A DNA stretch of 64,000 bases from an uncultured Paracoccaceae bacterium (GTDB lineage: Bacteria > Pseudomonadota > Alphaproteobacteria > Rhodobacterales > Rhodobacteraceae). This document shows, piece by piece, positions 17,294 through 27,007 of the stretch (within the stretch, counting starts at the first letter, position 1; each line of letters begins with the position of its first letter). The position numbers and the translations under genes were made by a program. The notes under the pieces were generated by a model. That model saw nothing but the letters and a program-made list of their open reading frames with translations, ran no database searches and was not told the DNA's origin. The stretch covers positions 23,524 to 87,523 of the forward strand of contig CAJXSR010000015.1 in the NCBI GenBank assembly GCA_913061275.1. Direction: 5' to 3'.

Positions 17294-18084
17294 TTATTGC
17301 GAAACGGCAAAAGCAGGTTCCAGACCAACTTCAAGGGCCGTTCATCCTGCCAGCGAAGCCCAATGGTCATATTATCATGGCCCTTGGCAGGTTGTGCTAT
17401 ATAGGTGCCGAACATACGATCCCAGATTGACAGGGAAAACCCGTAGTTGCTGTCATGTTCTGCGCGAATGTCTGAATGGTGAACGCGGTGCATGTCAGGT
17501 GTGACCAGCACAAGGCGCACGATCTGATCCAGCTTGTGTGGCAACCTAATATTCGCGTGATTGAACATGGCCGAACCATTGAGCAGGATTTCAAACAGAA
17601 TGACCGCAAACGCAGTTGGGCCAAGCGCATAGACCACGCCGATTTTCAGAACCATCGACAGGGCAATTTCAATTGGATGAAACCGAATGGCTGTGGTCAC
17701 ATCCATATCGCGGTCGGCGTGATGCACTTGGTGCAGGCGCCACAACAAAGGTATTTTATGCGTGATTAAGTGCTGCGCCCAGATCACGAAATCAAGGGTT
17801 AGTATTGCCAAAATCACCTCTAGCCAATTTGGCCAATTCACGAGGCCCAATAGCCCCCATCCGTGATTGTTGGCGTCAGCTGCGGCAGCTACGGCAAGGA
17901 CAGGTAAGATAAAGGCCATAAGCCTAATCGTAAGGCTATCGATTATAATCAAACCTATATTGGTAAACCAACGCGCTTTGCGTTTTATATCACGCTTGCG
18001 GCGCGGTAATAAAACTTCGGCTAGGGCCAAAAGGACGAAAAGCCCCAAAAATACAGCCAGCCTAATCGTTGTTTCATTTGCCAT
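17290..18084 (-). CDS. Sterol desaturase/fatty-acid hydroxylase superfamily membrane protein
   Basis: 264 aa, about five membrane helices and the histidine boxes of the di-iron hydroxylase family: HLITH near residue 111, HQVHHADRD near 121, FNHANI near 174 and MHRVHHSD near 199. The substrate is probably a lipid, but nothing nearby tells which. First gene of the unit with the Fe-S protein and SixA-like phosphatase; the Fe-S protein may be an electron partner, which is inference. argB lies 16 bases upstream on the same strand. Confidence 0.86.
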   Translation of the reverse strand: MANETTIRLAVFLGLFVLLALAEVLLPRRKRDIKRKARWFTNIGLIIIDSLTIRLMAFILPVLAVAAAADANNHGWGLLGLVNWPNWLEVILAILTLDFVIWAQHLITHKIPLLWRLHQVHHADRDMDVTTAIRFHPIEIALSMVLKIGVVYALGPTAFAVILFEILLNGSAMFNHANIRLPHKLDQIVRLVLVTPDMHRVHHSDIRAEHDSNYGFSLSIWDRMFGTYIAQPAKGHDNMTIGLRWQDERPLKLVWNLLLPFRNK

Positions 18085-18100
18085 AAATGTGCTTTCTGTG

Positions 18101-18964
18101 TCAGGCGCGGATCATGCTGCCCGCACCATAATCTGTGAACAGTTCCAGTAAACATGCATGCGGAGCGCGGCCATCCATAATCACAACTGCGCGAACACCG
18201 TTATTTATTGCATCTAAGGCAGTTTGTGTCTTTGGGATCATACCCCCTGCAATCACACCCTCTTTGGTTAATGTCGTAACCTGTGCGGCAGACAGGTTTG
18301 TTAAAACATGCCCTTCTGCATCTTTAACGCCCTCTACATCGGTTAGTAACAACAGCCGATCTGCATTCAACCCTGCGGCAATCGCACCTGCGGCAGTGTC
18401 GCCGTTGATATTAAAAGTTTCGCCATTTTCACCCGTCCCGATAGGGGCAATAACTGGGATAAAGCGGCTGTCGTTTAGGGATGTGATGACATCGGCGTTT
18501 ATATGTGTCGGCTCACCGACCATGCCCAGATCACCCGCTGCTTTAACGCAGGTGATTAGATTGCCATCTTTGCCAGACAGACCAACAGCCTTGCCGCCCT
18601 GACGGTTAATTGCCTGTACGATCTTTTTGTTGACCTTGCCTGACAGAACCATTTCCACAACTTCAACGGTTTCAGGTGTGCTGACCCGTTTGCCGTCTAT
18701 AAATTTAGTTTCAATGGCCAACTTTTCTAACATCGCATTGATCATCGGCCCACCGCCATGCACAATCACGGGGTTTAGGCCGCATTGGCGCATCATGACG
18801 ACATCGCGTGCAAACAAATCCATCGCGGCGTCACTGCTCATCGCGTTGCCGCCAAGTTTTATTACCACGATAGCCCCGTCGTAACGTTGCATAAGCGGCA
18901 ATGCCTCACTTAACAGGCGGGCGGTTGCTATTGAGTCGCGTTCCATCGCTTTGGACTTCTCCAT
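18101..18964 (-). CDS. argB: Acetylglutamate kinase
   Basis: Second step of arginine synthesis: phosphorylates N-acetyl-L-glutamate. 287 aa. Family signatures are VIKLGGNAM near residue 35, [14 protein letters not shown] near 69, [15 protein letters not shown] (here NINGDTAAG) near 193, [10 protein letters not shown] near 211 and [11 protein letters not shown] near 239. In relatives argB lies near engB/yidC; here SDR, nitrile hydratase and an MFS gene separate them. Confidence 0.96.
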   Translation of the reverse strand: MEKSKAMERDSIATARLLSEALPLMQRYDGAIVVIKLGGNAMSSDAAMDLFARDVVMMRQCGLNPVIVHGGGPMINAMLEKLAIETKFIDGKRVSTPETVEVVEMVLSGKVNKKIVQAINRQGGKAVGLSGKDGNLITCVKAAGDLGMVGEPTHINADVITSLNDSRFIPVIAPIGTGENGETFNINGDTAAGAIAAGLNADRLLLLTDVEGVKDAEGHVLTNLSAAQVTTLTKEGVIAGGMIPKTQTALDAINNGVRAVVIMDGRAPHACLLELFTDYGAGSMIRA

Positions 18965-19082
18965 ATTGGCGGCCTTATTCTATGTCTTTTGTCTGCATAG
19001 CTTAACCTCAAGGGCCTTGCAACTTGGCAAAATACCTGTCCTTAATGACAGTCGTAATTCAGCATATATTCAGGATACTAAA

Positions 19083-19823
19083 ATGTCGTCAGAAACTGCA
19101 CAAAAAACTCTGCTTTTGACGGGTGCAAGCCGGGGTATAGGCCATGCTACGGTGATTAAATTTGCAAAAGAAGGGTGGCGGGTGATTACCTGTTCGCGCC
19201 AAGCTTTTTCCGAAGAATGCCCGTGGGGTGGTGAAAAAAACCATATACAGCTTGATTTAAGTAGCCCAAGTGCCACGATTGATGCGATTGAACGGGTTAA
19301 AAAGCGCCTAAAAGGTGGACGGTTGGATGCGTTGGTGAACAATGCGGGCATTTCACCGAAAGGTGAAAATGGCGAACGTCTGAACACGTTTGATACGGAT
19401 TTACGCGATTGGGGGCATGTGTTCCATGTAAATTTTTTTGCTTCCGTAGTTTTGGCGCGGGGTTTGAAGGATGAACTGTCTTTAGCCAAGGGCTCGATCG
19501 TGAATGTGACGTCTATTGCAGGTGTGCGGGTACATCCGTTTGCTGGGGCTGCTTATGCCACGTCCAAGGCAGCATTGGCAGCACTGACGCGTGAAATGGC
19601 GCATGATTTTGGGCCTTTGGGTGTGCGCGTGAACGCGATTGCGCCCGGCGAAGTGGAAACTAGTATTTTAAGTGAAGGTACTGATAAAATAGTGGAAAAA
19701 CTGCCAATGCGCCGTTTGGGACAGCCCAGTGAAGTCGCCAATGCGATTTATTTCTTATGTTCAGATCAAAGTAGTTATGTTTCAGGTGCCGAAATAGAAG
19801 TGAACGGGGCGCAACACGTTTAA
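19083..19823 (+). CDS. Short-chain dehydrogenase/reductase
   Basis: Classical SDR, 246 aa from the ATG at 19083, preceded by CAGGA about ten bases upstream; 44 further in-frame codons upstream (from 18951) overlap argB and are not SDR-like. Cofactor motif GASRGIG near residue 15, NNAG near 90, catalytic Ser in NVTSIAG and YATSK near 155, and the C-terminal YVSGAEIEVNGAQ. It is 11 bases before nthA and so shares its transcript; it may act on an aldehyde or alcohol related to the nitrile substrate. Confidence 0.88.
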   Translation: MSSETAQKTLLLTGASRGIGHATVIKFAKEGWRVITCSRQAFSEECPWGGEKNHIQLDLSSPSATIDAIERVKKRLKGGRLDALVNNAGISPKGENGERLNTFDTDLRDWGHVFHVNFFASVVLARGLKDELSLAKGSIVNVTSIAGVRVHPFAGAAYATSKAALAALTREMAHDFGPLGVRVNAIAPGEVETSILSEGTDKIVEKLPMRRLGQPSEVANAIYFLCSDQSSYVSGAEIEVNGAQHV

Positions 19824-19834
19824 GGAGTTAACCC

Positions 19835-20476
19835 ATGCCAAGTTTTGACCCAAAGAAAATCACAAAAATCCATCAACATTTGCACAGCCATTTGCCATCT
19901 GACCCTGCACTGCGTGTAAAAGCGCTGGAAACCATTTTGGTTGAAAAAGGTTTGGTAAACAGTGAAAATATTGATCGGTGGGTCGAGGTCTATGCCGATG
20001 ACATTGGCCCCAAGCGCGGTGCGCATGTGGTAGCACGTGCATGGACAGACCCCGCGTTTAAGGCGCGGTTACTGGCAGACGGATCAAAAGCCGTGGGTGA
20101 AATGGGTTATGCTGGCCCTGCATCGGGGCATTTGAAGGCAGTTGAAAACACTGCTGACAGTCACAATGTTGTCGTTTGCACACTTTGTTCCTGCTATCCG
20201 TTTGCGATTTTGGGCATGGCCCCCAACTGGTATAAAACTGCCGCTTACCGTTCGCGTGTGGTGCGTGAGCCACGTGCAGTTTTGGCAGAATTCGGGGTAG
20301 AGTTGTCGGAAGATACCGCTGTACATGTCTGGGACAGCACAGCCGAATTGCGCTATCTGGTGATCCCTGAACGGCCTGCTGGAACAGATGGTATGACCGT
20401 GGATGAACTGGCTAAATTGGTCACACGAAATTCCATGATAGGCACAGATCGCGACCTGAAAACAGGGGGTGTGTGA
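19835..20476 (+). CDS. nthA: Nitrile hydratase subunit alpha (cobalt type)
   Basis: Catalytic subunit that hydrates nitriles to amides, 213 aa. The metal claw is VCTLCSC with C115, C118 and C120; Thr after the first Cys marks the cobalt class, Ser would mark the iron class. The first Cys and last Cys are expected to be oxidised to sulfinic/sulfenic acid. AAGGAG precedes the ATG. nthB begins in the stop codon (TGATG). No amidase gene is present in the window. Confidence 0.95.
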   Translation: MPSFDPKKITKIHQHLHSHLPSDPALRVKALETILVEKGLVNSENIDRWVEVYADDIGPKRGAHVVARAWTDPAFKARLLADGSKAVGEMGYAGPASGHLKAVENTADSHNVVVCTLCSCYPFAILGMAPNWYKTAAYRSRVVREPRAVLAEFGVELSEDTAVHVWDSTAELRYLVIPERPAGTDGMTVDELAKLVTRNSMIGTDRDLKTGGV

Positions 20477-21132
20477 TGGATGGTATCCACGATCTAGGCG
20501 GCAAGCTGGGCTATGGCCCCGTTGATGTGAATGAACCTGAAGAGCCGTTTCACGCAGATTATGAGGGGCGTGAATGGGGCATGGCGCGAACAGCCCGTGT
20601 ATCCAATATTCCAATCGACTGGTGGCGGCATACACGTGAACTGATTGATCCAGAGGATTATCTTAATCGTTCGTATTTCGACAGTTGGGCGCAAACAGAT
20701 ATGGCAGCTATGATTGACGCTGGAATTTTTACTTTGGCAGAGTTGAAAAGCGGTATTTCTGAAACCCCGCCATTGGGACAAATCGAAACCGTGGATTATG
20801 ATGCAGTTTTGAAGCACAACGGCACATTGGCTTCTAAGTTCGAACATCCTGTCGATGCGCCCGCAAAATATTTCGTTGGTCAAAGCGTTATAACCAATGC
20901 AATAGGCCATGAAGGGCATACGCGATTGCCAGAATATGCGCGCGCCAAGGTGGGGGTTATACTTAGTCACCACGGTGGGCATCTTTTTCCAGATGACTGT
21001 GCGAAGGGTATTGAGGCAGCACAGCATCTTTATACGGTGTCTTTCAAAGCGACCGAATTATGGGGTGCAAACGCTAGCCCGAACGACAGCGTGTCGCTTG
21101 ATTTGTGGGAAAGTTATCTTGATGCAAGCTGA
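20476..21132 (+). CDS. nthB: Nitrile hydratase subunit beta
   Basis: Structural partner of NthA, 218 aa from the ATG at 20476, which gives the usual start MDGIHDLGGKLGYGPV. A GTG three bases upstream is also in frame but unlikely. The C-terminal domain (PAKYFVGQSV, HTRLPEYARAKVGVI, HLYTVSFKATELWG) is the SH3-like barrel found in all beta subunits. It overlaps nthA by one base and the next gene by 11. Confidence 0.95.
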   Translation: MDGIHDLGGKLGYGPVDVNEPEEPFHADYEGREWGMARTARVSNIPIDWWRHTRELIDPEDYLNRSYFDSWAQTDMAAMIDAGIFTLAELKSGISETPPLGQIETVDYDAVLKHNGTLASKFEHPVDAPAKYFVGQSVITNAIGHEGHTRLPEYARAKVGVILSHHGGHLFPDDCAKGIEAAQHLYTVSFKATELWGANASPNDSVSLDLWESYLDAS

Positions 21133-21466
21133 TACGCCTATAATACCGCTTCCGCGATTGGACGAAGAACCTACATTCAACGAGGCTTGGCAGGCGCAAG
21201 TTCTGGCGATTGCACAGAACCTGATTGCTACAGGGGCGATTGCGGCGGATGACTGGTCAAATGCGCTGGGGGCGGCTTTGTGTGAACTTCAGGTTGACGC
21301 GAAAAGCGATACGGTGGAAAATTATTATCAAGCGGCATTGAATACGTTGGAAACCCTGTTGCAGGCGAACTGCGGAATTTCCAAAGACGTGATGGATCAG
21401 TGCAAATCAGACTGGACACGTGCCTATGAAACTACGCCACATGGGCAACCTGTTAAGCTACAGTAA
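21122..21466 (+). CDS. Nitrile hydratase accessory/activator protein
   Basis: 114 aa; starts at an ATG inside the last codons of nthB (11-base overlap). It has the pattern of nitrile hydratase accessory proteins, related to the N-terminal half of the beta subunit: P-x-PRLDEEPTFNEAWQAQVLAIAQNL and ATGAIAADDWSNALG, ending YETTPHGQPVKL. Such proteins deliver or insert cobalt and swap subunits during maturation. A longer in-frame reading from 20909 lies within nthB and is not supported. Confidence 0.88.
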   Translation: MQADTPIIPLPRLDEEPTFNEAWQAQVLAIAQNLIATGAIAADDWSNALGAALCELQVDAKSDTVENYYQAALNTLETLLQANCGISKDVMDQCKSDWTRAYETTPHGQPVKLQ

Positions 21467-21472
21467 ACTCTA

Positions 21473-22717
21473 TCAAGCAGGTTTACGCCCTTTCAAAGGC
21501 ATTTCAATCACTGGTAAATGTACTATTGCAGAAAATACACCTACACCAATACCAACCCACCAAACGGCGGTGTAGCTGCCGTATATGTCGTATAGTCGCC
21601 CACCTAGCCATACACCAAGGAATGACCCTAACTGGTGACTGAAAAACACTATTCCGTAGAGTGTTCCCATATAGCGTAATCCATATATATACCCGACCAA
21701 ACCAGAGGTGAGAGGCACGGATGCTAACCATAAAAAGCCCATGGATGCTGCAAATAACAACACCGTTACAGGGGTCATTGGCGCCAATATAAACAGTGCG
21801 GAAATGATCGTTCGTAAGGTGTAAATACCCGCCAATAAATACTTCTTGGAATAGGTTTGCCCCAGTTTACCTGCCAATACAGTACCTGCAATATTGGCGG
21901 CCCCGATCACGGCTATTGCAAGTGCACCCAATGACGATGTTGTTTTGACGCCGATGCTTGCCAAAAGTCCATCTTGGGCAATCGGACCACAGACCTCTGT
22001 GATAAATGCGGGAAAATGCGCAGTGATAAAACCTAACTGGAAACCACAGGAAAAGAAGCCCAGAAAGATCAAGGTAAAAGATGGGTCGCGAAATGCTTTG
22101 CCTAATATTTCGGATAATGTTTCTTCTAACTCGGCTTTACTAAGAACCTGTGCTGACCGCAGAAATGGCAACAATAGAAGTGAGCTTAAAATCAATATTG
22201 CGAAAATGATAAATACCCAACTCCAATTCATGTAACCTAGTAAATATTCAGCCGCAGGTGGGCCAATGATTTGCCCAGCAGAGCCAAATGCGGTTGCAAC
22301 GCCCAAAGCCATAGATCGGTTTTGATCTGATGCAGCCCGGCCCACAATGGCTAAGATTACGCCAAAACCAGTACCCGCAATGCCGAAGCCGACAAGTATT
22401 GCATAAAACTGATGTTCGCCTGCGGTGGTTGCATAACTTGATAGAACAAGACCTATGGCGTATAAAATAGCCCCCAAAATAATAGCTTTGCGGTCACCGA
22501 ATTTTTCAGCAAACGCACCAAAAAGTGGCTGACCTATTCCCCAAGCAAGGTTTTGGACGGCAATCGCCAATGAAAACTCTGACCGTAACCAACCGAATTC
22601 GCTGGCGATTGGAATTTGAAAGACACCAAACGTTGCGCGAATTGCGAAACCTGTCATTAAAATCAAAGATCCAGCGATTAAAATCGGAGTAAAAATCGGG
22701 TCTTTTGTTTGTGCCAT
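21473..22717 (-). CDS. Major facilitator superfamily transporter
   Basis: Inner-membrane MFS permease, 414 aa and about 12 helices. The loop 2-3 motif is FAEKFGDRKAIILG near residue 67. N-terminus resembles monocarboxylate/oxalate-formate type carriers (ATFGVFQIPIASEFGWLRSEFSLAIAVQNL). It faces the nitrile hydratase operon, its stop only 6 bases from the accessory gene, so uptake or export of a nitrile-derived acid is possible but not shown. Confidence 0.85.
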   Translation of the reverse strand: MAQTKDPIFTPILIAGSLILMTGFAIRATFGVFQIPIASEFGWLRSEFSLAIAVQNLAWGIGQPLFGAFAEKFGDRKAIILGAILYAIGLVLSSYATTAGEHQFYAILVGFGIAGTGFGVILAIVGRAASDQNRSMALGVATAFGSAGQIIGPPAAEYLLGYMNWSWVFIIFAILILSSLLLLPFLRSAQVLSKAELEETLSEILGKAFRDPSFTLIFLGFFSCGFQLGFITAHFPAFITEVCGPIAQDGLLASIGVKTTSSLGALAIAVIGAANIAGTVLAGKLGQTYSKKYLLAGIYTLRTIISALFILAPMTPVTVLLFAASMGFLWLASVPLTSGLVGYIYGLRYMGTLYGIVFFSHQLGSFLGVWLGGRLYDIYGSYTAVWWVGIGVGVFSAIVHLPVIEMPLKGRKPA

Positions 22718-22745
22718 AGGACGTTCCGATATTTGGATTTTGATG

Positions 22746-23396
22746 TTAGATCATAGTGGCAATAACGCTACGCAATGTATCAATGCCATCGCCTTTTTCC
22801 GAAGATGTCAAGATAATTTCAGGAAAAGCTGCTGGATGGTTTTGTAAAACAGCTATGGTTTTTTCCACTGTTTTTTGCAATTCATCTTTTTTGATCTTGT
22901 CGCATTTCGTCATAATGACCTGAAATGTAACCGCAGAACGGCCCAAAAGTTGCATAATCTCTGCATCGACTTCTTTGGCGCCATGACGTGCGTCAATCAG
23001 CAAAAATACGCGACGCAAAGATTGACGGCCTGAAAGGTATGCTTTTAAAAGCCGCTGCCATTTTTCGACGATAGGCTTTGGCGCATTGGCAAAGCCATAT
23101 CCCGGTACATCAACCAAATACCGTTCTTCACCCAAAGTGAAGAAGTTAATCTCTTGGGTGCGGCCTGGTGTATTTGAAGTTCTAGCCAAAGCCTTACGCC
23201 CTGTTAGCGCGTTTATCAGGCTCGATTTTCCAACATTAGATCGGCCTGCAAAGCACACTTCTAGGCGGTCAGACGGGGGCATGCCATCCATTGCAACAAC
23301 GCCTTTTAGAAAGTCAGCACCGCCTGCGAAAAGTTTACGACCAATTTCACGCGTGGTGTAATCAGGCCGTTCGGTAATCGTAAAACGCATTTCCAT
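22746..23396 (-). CDS. engB: Ribosome biogenesis GTPase EngB/YsxC
   Basis: GTPase for 50S subunit assembly, 216 aa. G1 GRSNVGKSSLI near residue 51, G2 TPGRTQEINFF, G3 DVPGYGFA near 95, G4 TKCDK near 164 and G5 TSSEKGDG near 197. It follows the MOSC gene without spacing. MOSC, EngB and YidC in this order are typical of Rhodobacterales. Confidence 0.95.
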   Translation of the reverse strand: MEMRFTITERPDYTTREIGRKLFAGGADFLKGVVAMDGMPPSDRLEVCFAGRSNVGKSSLINALTGRKALARTSNTPGRTQEINFFTLGEERYLVDVPGYGFANAPKPIVEKWQRLLKAYLSGRQSLRRVFLLIDARHGAKEVDAEIMQLLGRSAVTFQVIMTKCDKIKKDELQKTVEKTIAVLQNHPAAFPEIILTSSEKGDGIDTLRSVIATMI

Positions 23397-24152
23397 TTAC
23401 AGAACCTCTATTGTATCGCCCAATGTGATTTTACCAACCTTGGTAATTACACCAAACACGCCAAAATCCTTGTGACCCCAGTTTGATTGTAGCGTTGCAA
23501 GTGTGGCACAATCTGAAATGCCTGTATCTGGATTTACCGTTGTGGCCATGCAACGCTCAATCGGATCGATGATTTCAAATTCGGCTTCACCGATGCGAAT
23601 ATGATGGCCAATCCAGCTGAACTCTTCCCAAGCATTAAACCCGTCAACCCAAATATTGCCTCGAAAACGGCGTTGATCCAAAACTGTACCAGTGGCCTTT
23701 GATAAGGCTTCTAATGAAGCTTTGGTATTAATTGACAGGGTAGCAGTGCTGCTGTCCGTCATGCCGCGATCTGGTGCCTTGAACACTTGTGCAGGTAAAG
23801 AACGATCAGGATTGCTGATTTCAGTTACCCATTCAACCAGCGCTTTTGCATCTGCCACATTGTCAGGATTAACGGTAATGGTTTCTAAATCGGGGTGCTT
23901 CAATGTGATCGTCCCTGCACCCTCATCCAGATGTGATGAAACAGCCATTAGCCGATAACCGCGCGCGGCCCGTGCAAAGTTCATACATCTTGCCCATACA
24001 GGGTTTTCTGGGTCAACTTTTGCATCAACATGGGCAATCGCCCAATGGCGATCCCACGGCATGGTTTTTCCGACCTCTAGTGCAACGGACTGAAGCTGCT
24101 CACGGCCGACACCTTTGATTGGGTGTCGCCACAGATCAGTTACATTTGGCAT
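23397..24152 (-). CDS. MOSC-domain protein
   Basis: 251 aa with an N-terminal beta-barrel (MOSC_N, starting TDLWRHPIKGVGREQL) and a C-terminal MOSC domain. The conserved Cys is in PIERCMATTVNPDTG near residue 192. MOSC proteins bind sulfur or molybdenum-cofactor ligands (as in YiiM, mARC), but this clade is not characterised. Its start overlaps the yidC stop (TAATG). Confidence 0.88.
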   Translation of the reverse strand: MPNVTDLWRHPIKGVGREQLQSVALEVGKTMPWDRHWAIAHVDAKVDPENPVWARCMNFARAARGYRLMAVSSHLDEGAGTITLKHPDLETITVNPDNVADAKALVEWVTEISNPDRSLPAQVFKAPDRGMTDSSTATLSINTKASLEALSKATGTVLDQRRFRGNIWVDGFNAWEEFSWIGHHIRIGEAEFEIIDPIERCMATTVNPDTGISDCATLATLQSNWGHKDFGVFGVITKVGKITLGDTIEVL

Positions 24153-25972
24153 TATGTTTCCGTCTCACCCTTTTTGAAGCGCTTAAGAATGTTACCTAAA
24201 ACGTCGGGTTTTACACCTTGTTGTGTCATGATTACGTATTGCTGGATAAATGTGATGGTGTTGTTTGCAACCCAGTAGACCACCAGCCCGCTGGCAAAAC
24301 CACCAAGCATGAACATAAACACCCACGGCATCCAAGCAAAAATTTGCGCTTGGGTTTTGTCGGTTGGTGCAGGGTTAAGTTTTTGCTGCATCCACATTGT
24401 GATACCCATTAGAACTGGGAATACACCGATAGAGATTATTGCCAAGAAGGATGTTGGATCTGGCGTGTCCCACGGCAACAGGCCAAACAGATTTAGCAGC
24501 GATGTGGGGTCAGGTGCGGACAGATCCTGAATCCAGCCAAAAAACGGCGCGTGGTACATTTCAATGGTTACAAATATAACTTTGTAAAGTGAGAAAAAGA
24601 TCGGAATTTGCAGCAGAATTGGTAAGCAACCAGAGACCGGACTAACCTTATTATCACGGTAGAGCTTCATAATTTCGGTTTGAACTTTTTGTTTGTCGTC
24701 GCCTGCCTTTTCCTTGATGGCCTCCATTTGTGGTTGAAGTGCTTTCATTTTAGCCATTGAGACAAAGGATTTATAGGCAAGTGGAAACAAAATTGCCTTA
24801 ATTAGCAATGTTAAGCCGATAATTGCATAGCCCATGTTGCCAATTAGGTTGTTCAAAAAATGCAGAACTTGGAAAATTGGTTTGGTCAGGAAAAAGAACA
24901 CACCCCAATCAATAGAGTCGATATACTGATTAAAACCATAACCCTTTTCATACCCTTTGATGGTCTCGTATTCTTTAGCACCGGCAAACAGTGAGGTTGT
25001 GATGTCGTATTCACCACTGGGTGCTATTGTTATTGCAGGCAGGCGCACGTCTGCCTGATAACGATTGATCCGTGGATTGTATTCAATAACGGAAGTGAAA
25101 GGTTGATCTGGGCGTGGCAACAGGTTTGTCATCCAGTAGTGGTCGGTAAAGCCAGTCCAGCCGCCTTCTTTAATAGCGTAGGATTTGAAGCTTACCCCAT
25201 TACTGTTTTCATCAAACTTGCGCACATCTTTGTAGCTTTCTTCCACTAATTCGCCATCAATGGATGCAATCACGCCTTCGTGCAGAATGTAAAACCCGCG
25301 AATGTCTGGATCACCCTTGCGTGTTAGCGCGCTATAGGGGGCCAGTTGAATAATTTTATCGGTGTTGTTCTTAACGGTTTGAGTGATGTTAATCAGGTAG
25401 TTTTCGTCGATTGATACGACACGGTTGAAGATCAATCCGTTACCGTTATCCCATTCCAATGTAATCGGTGATGTTTCAGATAATGTTGTGCCTGATTTTA
25501 GCTGCCATAATGTTTTGGAAGAAGGGATATCTTCTGCGATGACTGACTTGTCAGGTGACCACCATGCGTGAAATGCCCAATAGCCAATGCTTTCTTGAAT
25601 AGGTGAGAAAATTACAATTTTCTCACTTTCATCATTTAGACGCACATTATAATTTTTTAATGACAGATCGTCGATCAATGCGCCTCGTAACGAGATTGAT
25701 CCTGATACGCGTTTTGAATCAATACTAACGCGTGGTGATACACTTAAAGCATGTTCGCGGCTTTGCGAATTATCTGCGGCAGAAGGTACTGATGCATCGC
25801 TTGCGCTTGTTGGTACTGCGTTAGGTTCGTCTGACGTTGCAATAGCTTGTGCCGTTTCTGTAGTCAGAGGGGGTGCTGGTTGTTCAGGCGGAAAAACAAG
25901 AAACCAGACCAGAATAACAAGAAAGCTAAGTGCGGTCGCTAGGATCAAATTTTTATTGTTATCATCTTGCAT
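24152..25972 (-). CDS. yidC: Membrane protein insertase YidC
   Basis: 606 aa, Gram-negative type: an N-terminal helix (residues about 8-27), a large periplasmic P1 domain, and the five-helix Oxa1 core beginning with IDWGVFFFLTKPIFQVLHFLNN near residue 357. The conserved hydrophilic-groove region and KVSPVSGCLPILLQIPIFFSLYKVI segment are present. A Pro/Thr/Ala/Ser linker follows TM1. The rpmH-rnpA-yidD genes often upstream are missing; ttcA is there instead. Confidence 0.97.
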   Translation of the reverse strand: MQDDNNKNLILATALSFLVILVWFLVFPPEQPAPPLTTETAQAIATSDEPNAVPTSASDASVPSAADNSQSREHALSVSPRVSIDSKRVSGSISLRGALIDDLSLKNYNVRLNDESEKIVIFSPIQESIGYWAFHAWWSPDKSVIAEDIPSSKTLWQLKSGTTLSETSPITLEWDNGNGLIFNRVVSIDENYLINITQTVKNNTDKIIQLAPYSALTRKGDPDIRGFYILHEGVIASIDGELVEESYKDVRKFDENSNGVSFKSYAIKEGGWTGFTDHYWMTNLLPRPDQPFTSVIEYNPRINRYQADVRLPAITIAPSGEYDITTSLFAGAKEYETIKGYEKGYGFNQYIDSIDWGVFFFLTKPIFQVLHFLNNLIGNMGYAIIGLTLLIKAILFPLAYKSFVSMAKMKALQPQMEAIKEKAGDDKQKVQTEIMKLYRDNKVSPVSGCLPILLQIPIFFSLYKVIFVTIEMYHAPFFGWIQDLSAPDPTSLLNLFGLLPWDTPDPTSFLAIISIGVFPVLMGITMWMQQKLNPAPTDKTQAQIFAWMPWVFMFMLGGFASGLVVYWVANNTITFIQQYVIMTQQGVKPDVLGNILKRFKKGETET

Positions 25973-26034
25973 CGGTGGGTCCTAAAGCGGGTAAGAAACT
26001 GTTTGGTAGGTTCAATAGAAAACCAGCCAAAAGG

Positions 26035-26892
26035 TCAAGGTTTTAAACGGTCTTTTGTTGGTAGTGGGTTCGGGCGCACAAGGCCTGCAAAATCAAACAA
26101 ACCCTGATCTAATAAATGGCTTGGGCGTGCATTCATTAAGCTGCGAAACATAACCTGTCGCCGTCCAGGGCTGTTGGCTTCCCAACCATTCAAAATCGCT
26201 TTGACCTGTTGGCGTTGCAACCCGTCTTGTGAGCCACAAAGGTCACATGGAATAATAGGGTAATTCATCGCATTTGAGAACTTTTCACAATCTTTCTCAG
26301 CGACAAAGGCAAGTGGGCGATAAACCAATAAATCACCTTCGTCATTCACCAGTTTTGGCGGCATGGTGGCAAGCCGCCCGCCATGAAATAGGTTCATAAA
26401 AAAGGTTTCAAGTATATCGTCGCGGTGATGCCCTAATACGACTGCCGAGCAGCCTTCCTCTCGGGCAATACGGTACAAATTACCACGACGCAGGCGAGAG
26501 CACATTGCACAGTAAGTGCGCCCTGCGGGTACTTTTTCTTTGACGATAGAATAGGTGTCTTCAAATTCAATGCGGTGGTCTACACCCATCTTTTTCAAGA
26601 ACTCTGGTAGGACAGTTGCCGGGAAATTCGGTTGGCCTTGATCTAAATTGCAGGCTAATAGTTCGACAGGTAAAAGGCCGCGCCATTTTAATTCGTGCAA
26701 TACTGCCAAAAGCGTGTAGCTATCTTTACCACCTGACAAACATACCAACCACTTGGCACCACGTTCGATCATGCCATATTCTTCGATGGCTTCACGGGCT
26801 TGGCGAACAATGCGTTTGCGAAGTTTTTTGAACTCTGTTGTTGAAGGCGCACCTTCAAATAAAGCGTGTATATCGGTTAATTCGCTTAACAT
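26035..26892 (-). CDS. ttcA: tRNA 2-thiocytidine biosynthesis protein TtcA
   Basis: Adenylates and thiolates C32 in tRNA, using a 4Fe-4S cluster; 285 aa. PP-loop [11 protein letters not shown] near residue 52, the pair [10 protein letters not shown] near 130 and the third site [13 protein letters not shown] near 217. ALGHHRDD-like stretch ([16 protein letters not shown]) is typical. 62 bases separate it from yidC. Confidence 0.95.
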   Translation of the reverse strand: MLSELTDIHALFEGAPSTTEFKKLRKRIVRQAREAIEEYGMIERGAKWLVCLSGGKDSYTLLAVLHELKWRGLLPVELLACNLDQGQPNFPATVLPEFLKKMGVDHRIEFEDTYSIVKEKVPAGRTYCAMCSRLRRGNLYRIAREEGCSAVVLGHHRDDILETFFMNLFHGGRLATMPPKLVNDEGDLLVYRPLAFVAEKDCEKFSNAMNYPIIPCDLCGSQDGLQRQQVKAILNGWEANSPGRRQVMFRSLMNARPSHLLDQGLFDFAGLVRPNPLPTKDRLKP

Positions 26893-27007
26893 TGGCGTGA
26901 TCCCACAAGTGGTTGTCAGATTGATGTTAGCGGAATGAACCTTAAATCATGAATGTGCAATATGGCATGCGTAATAAAACACGATATGTTGCAATCAATA
27001 ATTGGCT

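Noticed and set aside
18951..19082. N-terminal extension of the SDR with a hydrophobic stretch, like a membrane anchor
   Set aside because: It overlaps the argB start on the other strand, lacks a ribosome site, and the SDR core starts normally after 19083.
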